In this document: positions 1 through 11,450 of the stretch, one piece after another
How the letters are laid out: each line of letters opens with the position of its first letter
Position numbering within the stretch: the stretch's first letter is position 1
Assembly (NCBI RefSeq): GCF_963678635.1
Contig: NW_026971182.1
Location: forward strand, 113,596-177,595
Direction: 5' to 3'
DNA length: 64,000 bases
Origin: Symsagittifera roscoffensis
Taxonomy: Eukaryota; Xenacoelomorpha; Acoela; Convolutidae
Translations under genes and position numbers: made by a program
Notes under the pieces: generated by a model
Told to the model about the DNA's origin: nothing
Databases searched by the model: none
What the model saw: the letters and a program-made list of their open reading frames with translations, nothing else

Positions 1-99
1 ACATTGTACTCCGTACTCCACTTTTTGCTCAACTTTGTATCGACCATACATTGTACTCGACTTTTTGTTCGACCATGTTTCGACCACACATTGCACTCG

Positions 100-2389
100 A
101 CTTTTTGTTCGTTTATGTTTCGACGACACACTGCACTTGACATTTTGTGTGACGATGTTTCGACCACACATTTTACTCGGCTTTTTGTTCGACTATGTTT
201 CGACCAAAACTTTGTGTTCGACTATGTTTCGACCACACCTTGTTATCGACTTTTTGTTCGACGATGTTTCGACCACACTTTTTACTCGGCTTTTTGTTCG
301 ACTTTTTTTCAACCAACACTTTGTGTTCGACTATGTTTCGACCACATAGTGTACTCGACTTTTTGTTCGACGATGTTTTGACCACACATTGCACTCAACT
401 CTTTGTTCGACTTTTTGTTCGACCACACAATGTACTCGACTTTTTGTTCGACTTTGTATCGACCATACATTGTACTCGACTTTTTGTTCGACTATGTTTC
501 CACCACACTTGTGTTCGACTTTGTTTCGACCACATATTGCACTCGACGTTTTGTTCGACGATGTTTCGATCAAAAACATTTTACTCGAGTTTTTGTTCGA
601 CGATGTTTCGACCATACATTGCACTCGACTTTTTGTTCGACTACGTTTCAACCACACATTGTACTCGACTTTTTGTTCGACTTTGATTCGACCATACATT
701 GTGTTCAACTACGTTTCGACCACACATTGTACTCCGTACTCCACTTTTTGCTCGACTTTGTATCGACCATACATTGTACTCGACTTTTTGTTCGACTATG
801 TTTCGACCACACATTGCACTCGACTTTTTGTTCGTTCATGTTTCGACGCAACATTGCATGAAATTTTGTTCGACGATGTTTCGACCACACATTTTACTTG
901 GCTTTTTGCTCGACTATGTTTCGACCGAAACTTTGTGTTCGACTATGTTTCGACCACACCTTGTACTCGAATTTTTGTTCGGCGATGTTTCGACCACACT
1001 TTTTACTCGGCTTTTTGTTCGACTTTGTTTCGACCAACACTTTGTGTTCGACTATGTTTCGACCACAGAGTGTACTCGACCACACAGCGTACTTTGTATC
1101 GACCATACATTGTACTCGACTTTTTGTTCGACTATGTTTCCACAACACTTTGTGTTCGACTTTGTTTCGACCACATATTGCACTTGACTTTTTGTTCGAC
1201 GATGTTTCGACCACACATTGTTCTCGACTTTTTGTTCGACGATGTTTCGACCACACATTGCACTTAACATTTTGTGTGACGATGTTTCGACCACACATTT
1301 TACTCGGCTTTTTGTTCGACTATGTTTCGACCAAAACTTTGTGTTCGACTATGTTTCGACCACACCTTGTTATCGACTTTTTGTTCGACGATGTTTCGAC
1401 CACACTTTTTACTCGGCTTTTTGTTCGACTTTTTTTCAACCAACACTTTGTGTTCGACTATGTTTCGACCACATAGTGTACTCGACTTTTTGTTCGACGA
1501 TGTTTTGACCACACATTGCACTCAACTCTTTGTTCGACTTTTTGTTCGACCACACAATGTACTCGAATTTTTGTTCGACTTCGTATCGACCATACATTGT
1601 ACTCGACTTTTTGTTCGACTATGTTTCCACCACACTTGTGTTCGACTTTGTTTTGACCACATATTGCACTCGACGTTTTGTTCGACGATGTTTCGATCAA
1701 AAACATTTTACTCGAGTTTTTGTTCGACGATGTTTCGACCATACATTGCACTCGACTTTTTGTTTGACTACGTTTCAACCACACATTGTACTCGACTTTT
1801 TGTTCGACTTTGATTGAACCATACATTGTGTTCAACTACGTTTCGACCACACATTGTACTCCGTACTCCACTTTTTGCTCGACTTTGTATCGACCATACA
1901 TTGTACTCGACTTTTTGTTCGACTATGTTTCGACCACACATTGCACTCGACTTTTTGTTCGTTCATGTTTCGACGCAACATTGCACTTGAAATTTTGTTC
2001 GACGATGTTTCGACCACACATTTTACTTGGCTTTTTGCTCGACTATGTTTCGACCAAAACTTTGTGTTCGACTATGTTTCGACCACACCTTGTACTCGAA
2101 TTTTTGTTCGACGATGTTTCGACCACACTTTTTACTCGGCTTTTTGTTCGACTTTGTTTCGACCAACACTTTGTGTTCGACTATGTTTCGACCACACAGT
2201 GTACTCGACCACACAGTGTACTTTGTATCGACCATACATTGTACTCGACTTTTTGTTCGACTATGTTTCCACAACACTTTGTGTTCGACTTTGTTTCGAC
2301 CACATATTGCACTTGACTTTTTGTTCGACGATGTTTCGACCACACATTGTACTCGACTTTTTGTTCGACGATGTTTCGACCACACATTG
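100..2389. repeat. Higher-order repeat, period 1,127 bp
   Basis: Blocks of satellite subunits recur in the same order at a spacing of 1,127 bp. For example the landmark CCGTACTCC block beginning at 724 recurs at 1,851, and the variant block near 121-143 recurs near 1,250-1,270. Copies differ at scattered bases, so this duplication is older than the 1,505-bp one that follows. The pair overlaps the start of the next higher-order repeat, which suggests successive unequal exchange. Extents are estimated by eye. Confidence 0.85.
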
Positions 2390-4815
2390 CACTCGACTTT
2401 TTGTTCGACTGCGTTTCAACCCCACATTGTACTCGACTTTTTGTTCGACTTGGATTCGACCATACATTGTACTCGACTTTTTATTCGACTATGTTTCGAC
2501 CACACTTTGTGTTCGACTATGTTTCGACCACACATTGCACTCGAATTTTTGTTCGTTTATCTTTCGACCACCCATTGCACTCGACGTTTTGTTCGACGAT
2601 GTTTCGACCACACATTGTACTCGGCTTTTTGTCCGAGGACGTTTCGACCACACATTGCACTCGACTTTTTAATCGACTATGTTTCGACCACACATTGTTC
2701 TCGACTTTTTGTTCGACTTTGTATCGACCATACATTGTACTCGACTTTTTGTTCGACTATGTTTCGACCAGAACTTTGTGTTCGACTAAGTTTCGACCAC
2801 AGCTTGTACTCGAATTTTTGTTCGACGATGTTTCGACCACACATTTTACTCGGCTTTTTGATCGACTATGTTTCGACCAAAACTTTGTGTTCGACTATGT
2901 TTCGACCACACCTTGTATTCGACTTTTCGTTCGACGATGTTTTGACCACATTTTTTACTCAGCTTTTTGTTCGACTATGTTTCGACCAACACTTTGTGTT
3001 CGACAATGTTTCGACCACACAGTGTACTCGACTTTTTGTTCGACGATGTTTTGACCACACATTGAACTCGACTCTTTGTTCGACTTTTTGTTCGACCAGA
3101 CATTGTACTCGACTTTTTGTTCGACTTTTTATCCACCATACATTGTACTCGACTTTTTGTTCGACTATGTTTCCACCACACTTTGTGTTCGACTATGTTT
3201 CGACCACAAATTGCACTTGAATTTTTGTTCGTTTATGTTTCGACCACCCATTGCTCTCGACGTTTTGTTCGACGATGTTTCGACCACACATTGCACTCGA
3301 ATTTTTGTTCGACTTTGATTGAACCATACATTGTGTTCAACTACGTTTCGACCACACATTGTACTCCGTACTCCACTTTTTGCTCGACTTTGTATCGACC
3401 ATACATTGTACTCGACTTTTTGTTCGACTATGTTTCGACCACACATTGCACTCGACTTTTTGTTCGTTCATGTTTCGACGCAACATTGCACTTGAAATTT
3501 TGTTCGACGATGTTTCGACCACACATTTTACTTGGCTTTTTGCTCGACTATGTTTCGACCAAAACTTTGTGTTCGACTATGTTTCGACCACACCTTGTAC
3601 TCGAATTTTTGTTCGACGATGTTTCGACCACACTTTTTACTCGGCTTTTTGTTCGACTTTGTTTCGACCAACACTTTGTGTTCGACTATGTTTCGACCAC
3701 ACAGTGTACTCGACCACACAGTGTACTTTGTATCGACCATACATTGTACTCGACTTTTTGTTCGACTATGTTTCCACAACACTTTGTGTTCGACTTTGTT
3801 TCGACCACATATTGCACTTGACTTTTTGTTCGACGATGTTTCGACCACACATTGTACTCGACTTTTTGTTCGACGATGTTTCGACCACACATTGCACTCG
3901 ACTTTTTGTTCGACTGCGTTTCAACCCCACATTGTACTCGACTTTTTGTTCGACTTGGATTCGACCATACATTGTACTCGACTTTTTATTCGACTATGTT
4001 TCGACCACACTTTGTGTTCGACTATGTTTCGACCACACATTGCACTCGAATTTTTGTTCGTTTATCTTTCGACCACCCATTGCACTCGACGTTTTGTTCG
4101 ACGATGTTTCGACCACACATTGTACTCGGCTTTTTGTCCGAGGACGTTTCGACCACACATTGCACTCGACTTTTTAATCGACTATGTTTCGACCACACAT
4201 TGTTCTCGACTTTTTGTTCGACTTTGTATCGACCATACATTGTACTCGACTTTTTGTTCGACTATGTTTCGACCAGAACTTTGTGTTCGACTAAGTTTCG
4301 ACCACAGCTTGTACTCGAATTTTTGTTCGACGATGTTTCGACCACACATTTTACTCGGCTTTTTGATCGACTATGTTTCGACCAAAACTTTGTGTTCGAC
4401 TATGTTTCGACCACACCTTGTATTCGACTTTTCGTTCGACGATGTTTTGACCACATTTTTTACTCAGCTTTTTGTTCGACTATGTTTCGACCAACACTTT
4501 GTGTTCGACAATGTTTCGACCACACAGTGTACTCGACTTTTTGTTCGACGATGTTTTGACCACACATTGAACTCGACTCTTTGTTCGACTTTTTGTTCGA
4601 CCAGACATTGTACTCGACTTTTTGTTCGACTTTTTATCCACCATACATTGTACTCGACTTTTTGTTCGACTATGTTTCCACCACACTTTGTGTTCGACTA
4701 TGTTTCGACCACAAATTGCACTTGAATTTTTGTTCGTTTATGTTTCGACCACCCATTGCTCTCGACGTTTTGTTCGACGATGTTTCGACCACACATTGCA
4801 CTCGAATTTTTGTTC
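1800..4815. repeat. Higher-order repeat, period 1,505 bp, apparently identical copies
   Basis: The block from about 1,800 to 3,305 recurs from about 3,305 to 4,815. The landmark at 1,851 recurs at 3,356 and translated stretches of 272 and 397 residues are identical between copies, so I see no difference over about 1.5 kb. This implies a very recent duplication, ongoing homogenisation, or an assembly duplication. Confidence 0.9.
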
Positions 4816-5910
4816 GACGATGTTTCGACCACACATTGTACTCGACTTTTTGTTCGACTTTGTTTCGACCATACATTTTACTCGACTTTTTATTCGACTA
4901 TGTTTCGACCACACTTTGTGTTCGACTATGTTTCGACCACACATTGCACTCGACTTTTTGTTCGTTTATGTTTCGACCACACATTGCACTTGACGTTTTT
5001 TTCGACGATGTTTCGACCATTTTCTTTACTCGGCTTTTTGTTCCACTATGTTTCGACCAAAACGTTGTGTTCGACTATGTTTCGACCACATCTTTTAATA
5101 GACTTTTTGTTCGACGATGTTTCGACCACACTTTTTACTCGGCTTTTTGTTCGACTATGTTTCGACCAACACTTTGTGTTCGACTATGTTTCGACCACAC
5201 AGTGTACTCGACTTTTTGTTCGACGATGTTTTGACCACACATTGAACTCGACTCTTTGTTCGACTTTTTGTTCGACCACACATTGTACTCGACTTTTTGT
5301 TCGACTTTGTATCGACCATACATTGTACTCGACTTTTTGATCGACTATGTTTCCACCACACTTTGTGTTCGACTATGTTTCGACCACAAATTGCACTTGA
5401 CTTTTTGTTCGTTTATGTTTCGACCACCCATTGCACTCGACGTTTTGTTCGACGATGTTTCGACCACACATTGCACTCGAATTTTTGTTCGACGATGTTT
5501 CGACCACACATTGTAATCGACTTTTTGTTCGACTTTGTTTCGACCATACATTGTAATCGACTTTTTATTCCACTATGTTTCGACCACACTTTGTGTTCGA
5601 CTATGTTTCGACCACACATTGCACTCGACTTTTTGTTCGTTTATGTTTCGACCACACATTGCATTTGACGTTTTGTTCGACGATGTTTCGACCACTTTCT
5701 TTACTCGGCTTTTTGTTCGACTATGTTTCGACCAAAACTTTGTGTTCGACTATGTTTCGACCACACTTTGTACTCGACTTTTTGTTCGACGGTGTTTCGA
5801 CCACATTTTACTCGGCTTTTTGTTCGACTGAGTTTCGACCAACACTTTGTGTTCCACTATGTTTCGACCACACATTGTACTCGGCTTTTTGTTCGAGGAT
5901 GTTTCGACCA
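4560..5910. repeat. Higher-order repeat, period about 675 bp
   Basis: Subunit order in about 4,560-5,235 is repeated in about 5,235-5,910 with scattered differences; matching segments at 4,670-4,876 and 5,345-5,551 fix the 675-bp offset. It is the most diverged of the three higher-order repeats and lies nearest the array edge, as expected if homogenisation is strongest in the array interior. Confidence 0.8.
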
Positions 5911-6780
5911 CACCTTGCACTCGACTTTTTGTTCGACTATGTTTTGACCACACATTGTACTCGACTTTTTGTTCGACTTCGTATCGACCATACATTGTAC
6001 TCGACTTTTTATTCGACTATGTTTTGGCCACATTTTGTGTTTGTCTATGTTTCGACCACACATTGCACTCGATTTTTGTTCGTTTATGTTTCGACCACAC
6101 ATTGCACTTGACGTTTTGTTCGACCATATTTCGACCACTTATTTTACTCGGCTTTTTGTTGGACTATGTTTCGACCAAAAGTTTGTGTTCGACTATGCTT
6201 CGACCACACCTTGTACTCGGCTTTTTGTTCGACTATGTTTCGACCAACACTTTGTGTTCGACTATGTTTCGACCACACATTGTACTCGGTTTCTGTCCGA
6301 GGAAGTTTCGACCACACATTGCACTCGACTTTTTGTTCGACTATGTTTCGACCACACATTGTTCTCGACTTTTTGTTCGACTTTGTATCGACCATACATT
6401 GCACTCGACTTTTTGTTCGACTATGTTTCGACCACACATCATACTCGACTTTTTGTTCGTTTTTGTATCGACCATACATTGTACTCGACTTTTTGTTCGA
6501 CTATGTTTCGACCACACTTTGTGTTCGACCATGTTGCGACCACATATTGCACTCGACGTTTTGTTCGATGATATTTCGACCACACATTTTACTCGGCTTT
6601 TTGTTCGACTATGTTTCGACCACACGCTCTACTCGACGTTTTTTCGACTGTGTTTCGACCACACTATGTATTCGACTTTGTGCTCTACTATGTTTCGACC
6701 ATATTTTGTGTTCGGCTGTTTCGACCATATATTTATTTATATTTTTTGTGTTCGACCATGACTCGAAATTGTGTTCGACC

Positions 6781-7083
6781 GTGTTTTGATTGTTTTTTAC
6801 TATATTTCGAAATTGTGTTCGACCGAAAGGGCTGTTTTTGACCGCGGACTTTGATTGGTTGAGAGCTTTTGCGCTTTGTGTCCTTAGTGCATGAGAGTAG
6901 ACCCCGGGGGTATTTTTTGTAGTTTTTCTAAATTCGCCGCTGGATTCAAAATAGTCTATTTTATGCTACAATATGAGAGTTGCTTTGCTTCAGAGCAGCA
7001 AGTTCACGGCTGACGAGCGGACTGTGATCATCTTCGATGAACTGTACGACATTACTCCCACTCTTCGATGAACTGTACGACAT
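6781..7083 (+). pseudogene. Truncated copy of promoter and first exon, embedded in satellite
   Basis: This segment matches 7,421-7,690 at an offset of 638 bp. It holds the same CCGCGGACTTTGATTGGTT stretch, the ACCCCGGGGGTA stretch, and an ATG at 6,973 starting the same reading frame as the exon at 7,611. The match breaks off inside the exon. A 19-bp piece (CTTCGATGAACTGTACGAC) is then present twice, near 7,032 and 7,064, and satellite resumes directly after the second copy. The structure looks like a recombination junction that placed exon sequence inside the array. Confidence 0.8.
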
Positions 7084-7440
7084 TGTACTCGACTTTTTGT
7101 TCGACTATGTTTCGACCACACTTTGACTTTGTGTTCGACTATGTTGCGACCACACATTGCACTCGACGCTTTGTTCGACGATGTTTCGACCACACATTTT
7201 ACTCGGCTTTTTGTTCGACTATGTCTCGACCAACACTTTGTGTTCGACTATGTTTCGACCACAAGTTCTACTCGACCTTTTTTCGACTGTGTTTCGACCA
7301 CACTATGTTTTCGACTTTGTGCTCCACTATGTTTCGACCATATTTTGTGTTCGGCTGTTTCGACCATATATTAATTTCAATTTTTTGTGTTCGACCATGA
7401 CTCGAAATTGTGTTCGACCATGTTTTGAATGTTTTTCACA
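7084..7440. repeat. Second satellite block with decaying right edge
   Basis: The same TCGAC-core subunits resume at 7,084 and repeat, subunit for subunit, the last part of the main array (compare 7,260-7,440 with 6,620-6,800). Together with the neighbouring exon fragment this makes a 638-bp duplication of array edge plus flank. The last recognisable TTCGACC cores lie near 7,457. Confidence 0.9.
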
Positions 7441-7610
7441 ATATTTCGAAATTGTGTTCGACCGAAAGGGCTGTTTTGACCGCGGACTTTGATTGGTTGA
7501 GAGCTTTTGCGCTTTGTGTCCTTAGTGCATGAGAATAGACCCCGGGGGTATTTCTTGTAGTTTTTCTAAATTCGCCGCTGGATTCAAAATAGTCTATTTT
7601 ATGCTACAAT
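7441..7610 (+). promoter_or_regulatory. Putative promoter and 5' UTR of the 7,611 exon
   Basis: Between the satellite edge and the ATG at 7,611 lies 150 bp that is well conserved with the duplicate at 6,803-6,972. It contains GATTGGTT (an inverted CCAAT box, ATTGG at 7,492), a GC-rich CCGCGG and a CCCCGGGGG element. No clear TATA box is seen. Promoter status is inferred from position and motifs only. Confidence 0.4.
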
Positions 7611-7757
7611 ATGAGAGTTTATTTGCTTCAGAGCAGCAAGTTCACGGCTGACGAGCGGACTGTGATCATCTTCGATGAACTGTACGACACTACTCCCATA
7701 AGTGATGATTTGGTAAACTTCAAATGCTGCTGGGCTGCTGCGGTGGAAGCTGGGCAG
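7611..7757 (+). CDS. Candidate first coding exon of an unidentified host gene (49 codons)
   Basis: An ATG at 7,611 opens exactly 49 codons that end in CAG followed by GTAAAAG, a good splice-donor match (GT at 7,758-7,759). The peptide begins MRVYLLQSSKFTADE, then has an acidic stretch (FDELYDTTPISDD) and ends CCWAAAVEAGQ. Base composition is more balanced than the AT-rich DNA around it. The immediate intron-like sequence is T-rich. No second exon is recognised downstream; a LINE and large duplications follow, so the gene may be interrupted or simply have a long intron. The truncated duplicate at 6,973 supports a formerly functional unit. I do not recognise the protein family. It could also be a relic of a mobile element gene. 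Confidence 0.45.
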
Positions 7758-8529
7758 GTAAAAGTTTAGGTTGCGAATTTTGATAGTTTTTTCCCCAATT
7801 CTTTAGTATCTTGACGTTTTTGAAAGAAAACTACACGGCACAATTCATTCAAGTTTTATCCATTTGACTTGTATTCAAAATTTTTTTAAGACGATCTTTT
7901 TGTTTTGTTTTGCCCGCATTTAGGAATAGTGAAAACAATTCGATTATAATGGATTTTCGTGGTCTATAAAGTTGTAAATATAATCGATACTCATGTTACG
8001 CTCAGACAACAAAAGTGGACTAAAAATGGATTTTAATCCATTTTTTTCCGCAAAAATATAGTGCATTATAATTCATTTGAAATCTATTATAATGGATTAT
8101 TTAAAAAGTAGAAAATCTCATTAAAATGGATTTTTTTTTCACTTTCCTTGTTTAGCTTTTTAAAATGCATTGTTATTATTTTCAAATCCATAAGAATGAT
8201 TTATATAATATGTAGAAAATCACAATAAAATGGATTTTTTTTACTTTCCTTGTTTCGTTTCGTTGAAAAATGGATTATAATGGATTATATAATCAGTAGA
8301 AAATCACAATAAAATGGATTTTTATTTCACTTTCCTTATTTCGCTCCGTTCAAAAATTGGTTGCAATTTCAAATTAATTCCTTCATTCATAATACATTTC
8401 ATAATCATTTAACATCGCAATTATCAAATCCACAACATGCATATCACAAAAATGAGCTCAAGTTTAGCGGGAGACATTTAAAGTTAAGCATAATATAGTT
8501 CAACTAAAGAAAAGAAGAGCAAATTTTAC
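7758..8529. other. Intron-like AT-rich DNA with ATAATGGATT repeats
   Basis: No gene is visible. From 7,936 to 8,365 the motif ATAATGGATT and variants (AAAATGGATTTTT, ATTATAATGG) recurs many times. About 8,108-8,365 holds three degenerate tandem copies, 84-105 bp apart, of a unit running GTAGAAAATC, AATAAAATGGATTTTT, CACTTTCCTTGTTTCG. The rest is unstructured. Confidence 0.6.
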
Positions 8530-8865
8530 TACGATGGGTTCTCCTGCATACAATGCACCCCCAAGAACTTTGCAAAAGAGCCCAACTCCACCAACAGACC
8601 AACAAGCACAGCCTCCATTGCAACTCAAAAAGAAATATAACCATCAACACCTGAAACAAACGTACTGCCCAACGCAACACAATCGTATTCATCGCCCCCA
8701 GCAACCACTACAGCCCCCTTCGACCCCTGGAAACTTATTGACCAAAAACCTGAAATTAAAATAAACAACATATATAAAAATGTAGTTAACTGGAAACCGC
8801 GCTTCATTATTCTAAGCAAGAGCAAGACCGGTTTCCAATTCACAGAATTACTGAACCAGCAGCTG

Positions 8866-9477
8866 TTGTCATTAGTAGAAGAAACACCAAATTCTAACGT
8901 CGCAATGAAAGCAGCAATGATTCTCCCACATCTACTGCTCCCTAAAACTAAATCAGAAACAAACGGATCAAATTCTAAAACACTAAGCCGCCGCATAGTT
9001 TTATGGAAGCAAGACCTATTAGACGAACTTTTCACAGAGACGAAAGCAGCTCTCCAAATTAGACATCCAAAACAGAAGAAGTCCGAATTGAACAAGGAAG
9101 TTAAGTATTTCGATAAACTAATGAGTACAGGCAAAGTATCTGCTGCCATTGGCTGCTTTTCAGACAAGAAAACAAAAGGAGTATTTCCCCTAAACGAAGT
9201 CATTGAAGGAAAAACAGTCCTTAGTATCCTGAAAGAAAAACACCCTCAAGCCAAAACAGCGAACGCTAGCTATATAACTGAAGTAAGTGAAGACACAATG
9301 CCATACCAACCCTCTATGTTCGAACAAATAAATGCAAACACAGTTCAAAAATCGAACCTGAAAACTCACGGAAGCCACGGTCCCTCAGGTCTAGATGCGT
9401 GCGAATGGGGAAGGATATTAACTCATTTCAACCAGACATCCATTGAGCTTTGCAAAACAATTGCTAAACTATCCTAA
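8866..9477 (+). pseudogene. LINE ORF, N-terminal region
   Basis: An open stretch of 203 codons forms the N-terminal part of the LINE polyprotein. It is Lys-rich and ends in the segment that in this family precedes the polymerase fingers (HGSHGPSGLDACEWGRIL, residues about 165-182). The same frame runs upstream without an ATG at least to about 8,750, so the true start is further 5'. A single stop at 9,475 separates it from the reverse transcriptase, which continues in the same frame from about 9,480. Confidence 0.75.
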
Positions 9478-9479
9478 AC

Positions 9480-10515
9480 AATAGCAACTAAAGTTCTCCC
9501 CCATGAAAACCTAACGGCGTACAATTCGTGTCGCCTGATACCTCTGGACAAAAATCCAGGGGTACGGCCCATTGGTATTGGCGAAGTACTGAGAATAATA
9601 ATTTGCAAAACAATCACCCAATGTATAAAATCAGACCTTAAAAATCTCCGAAAAAAATTTCAAACTCTGCTTAGGCCAGAAGTGTGGAATCGAGTATGCT
9701 ATCCACAGCTTGAGAAAAGAGTTTGACAAACCAGAAACGGACGCCATACTACTTATTGATGCAGAAAATGCCTTCAACTCGCTCAATGGAAAACTTGCTC
9801 TAAAAATGTAGAAATCCTTTGCCAGGCGCTACATCATGCGCTGGCCAACTCATATAAACATCCCTCAAATCTATATGTCAAAAACACGGTTTTGACATCT
9901 ACCGAAGGCACAACGCAAGGTGATCCCCTCGCAATGGTTATGTACGGAATTGGGATAATCCCACTGACTGAGCTCCTGAAAAAACCCATGTCACCCTAAA
10001 ATGGTACGCAGATGATGGAATCGCTGCAGGTGATGTTAAGAGTCTCCGCGCAATACTGGACAACCTGGTTGTGCACGAAAAGGCTTTCGGATACAATGTG
10101 AAGCCTTCCAAGTGTCAACTCATAGTAAAAGAAAACCGTCGTGACAGCGCCATAAAAGTAATCGAAGGCACAAACATTACAATGGTAGACGGTTTTAGAG
10201 TCCTTGGATTGGTTATGGGAACACCATCAGCTTGCGATAAATAAGTGGAAAGCGAAAATTGAAACGACAGCTACCCTAACTGAAAAGCTCTCCAAAATAG
10301 CTAAAACATCACCACAGAATGCGTACTCCTGCTACACAAAGGGAGTTCAAAGTAAATTAAGCTTTCTAGCCAGAACAACTCCGGAAGTATTTAAGAAAAT
10401 GGATGAAATTGTGAAAAATGTAAGATATCAGCTACTTCCCAGTATTACTCGTAAAAACCATATAACCAATGAAGATTGCAACCGTTTTGCGCTACCACTA
10501 AAATGGGAGGATTAG
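9480..10515 (+). pseudogene. LINE reverse transcriptase domain
   Basis: Recognisable polymerase blocks are LIPLDKNPGVRPIGIGEV (about 9,534-9,590), ILLIDAENAFNSLN (about 9,748-9,790; the first catalytic Asp lies in LLIDAENAF), TTQGDPLAMVMYG (about 9,910-9,950) and WYADDG with the catalytic YADD at 10,005-10,016. The thumb region follows (about 10,204-10,515), ending in a long open stretch that begins MDWLWEHHQLAINKWK. A frameshift lies near 9,670-9,690 and at least one stop precedes block TTQGDP. The catalytic Asp pair is preserved although the frame is broken. Confidence 0.85.
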
Positions 10516-10739
10516 ACCTCCTCAGTATCACGGAATTTTCCAGAAATTTTGAGTGATCACAAGCCATTTGTGGTCCGTTAGAAAACAGTGATCCAGAAAA
10601 AGATGAATCGGAACAAACTCTGATAAATAGAAACATCAAAACTGAGAGATCATCAGAACATCACACGCTCAAAAAAAACTAAAGTTAAGCAAAATTGCTC
10701 AACAGAAAAAAACTGACAATAAATCTAGCGTCACAGAAA

Positions 10740-11450
10740 GGAGCATCGAATTGGCTGAGCGTTGTTCCCTTAAAAAGATACAATTTTTCCCTCAAAAAAT
10801 CAGTTTAAAGATGGATTATATCTGAGATATGGATGGGAACCACCAAACACCCCATATACATGTCTATGTGGACAACTGTTCACACTGACCCACTCTATAC
10901 ACTCTCCCAAAGGTGGATAGACTCACCTAAGACATAATAAAGTTCGCGATACCTTTGCGACACTCCTGGACGAAGTATGCCATGATGTTGAAAGAGAGCG
11001 AAAAATTCGATCGTAGGAAGGCGAAAGCTTTCACAACAAAACAACCACTACTGAAGATGCCGCTCGACTTGACATCAAGGCAAATGGACTCTGGGGAGGC
11101 CGATTCAGCCGAACCTTTTTCGATGTAAAAATTTTTAACCCCCATGCTAAATCCTGCCCCAAAAGTGTATCTGACGCCTATAAATATCATGAGAGTGTCA
11201 AAACCTTAAAATACCAATGAAGAGTTTTGGATGTGGAGCACAGCAGCTTTTTTCCACTAATTTTTGCGTGTACCGGAGGAGCAGCACCAGGCTCTGCAAA
11301 AAACCATCCAGAAACTAGCAGGGAAACTAAGCGAGAAACGGAACGAATCGGACACAATAAACTTTATAAGAACAAAAATAAGTTTTGCACTTCTGAGGAG
11401 TGCAATTTTTGCCTTAGGGGGTGCAAAAATCTTAAAAATACATATAACTA
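10740..11450 (+). pseudogene. LINE C-terminal knuckle and restriction-like endonuclease
   Basis: About 10,850-10,920 encodes YTCLCGQLFTLTHSIHSP followed by KGG, the Cys-His knuckle of this LINE group, with the last Cys position apparently replaced. About 11,056-11,150 encodes DAARLDIKANGLWGGRF then SRTFFDVKIFNPHA, matching the PD-(D/E)xK nuclease core (the D in RLDI and the D of FFDV are the expected acidic residues). The C-terminal tail (ISFALLRSAIFALGGAKIL, near 11,371-11,430) is also typical of the family. Several frame changes separate these pieces. Confidence 0.8.

Larger units (their letters stand above)
1..6780. repeat. TCGAC-core satellite array (40-bp and 29-bp subunits)
   Basis: The stretch is one continuous tandem array. 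The common subunit is 40 bp: TTTCGACCACACATTG, then a CTCGAC, then TTTTTGTTCGAC and a TATG or GATG spacer before the next TTTCGAC. A shorter 29-bp subunit (TTTCGACCAAAACTTTG, then TGTTCGAC) is interspersed. Each 40-bp unit carries three TCGAC cores spaced about 17, 12 and 11 bp, so CpG and TaqI-type TCGA sites are far denser than in flanking DNA. The array decays gradually at its right edge from about 6,620. The long reading frames it contains are a by-product of a stop-poor repeat and are not annotated as genes. Confidence 0.97.

Noticed and set aside
1-5900. Long reading frames (up to 397 codons plus, 134 codons minus) in the satellite
   Set aside because: All forward frames are open because the repeat lacks stops; the same peptide words rotate through frames and no start context, introns or homology are seen.
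1-6780. CENP-B box or telomere repeat in the satellite
   Set aside because: No TTCG....A..CGGG match and no TTAGGG- or TTAGGC-type repeats are present.
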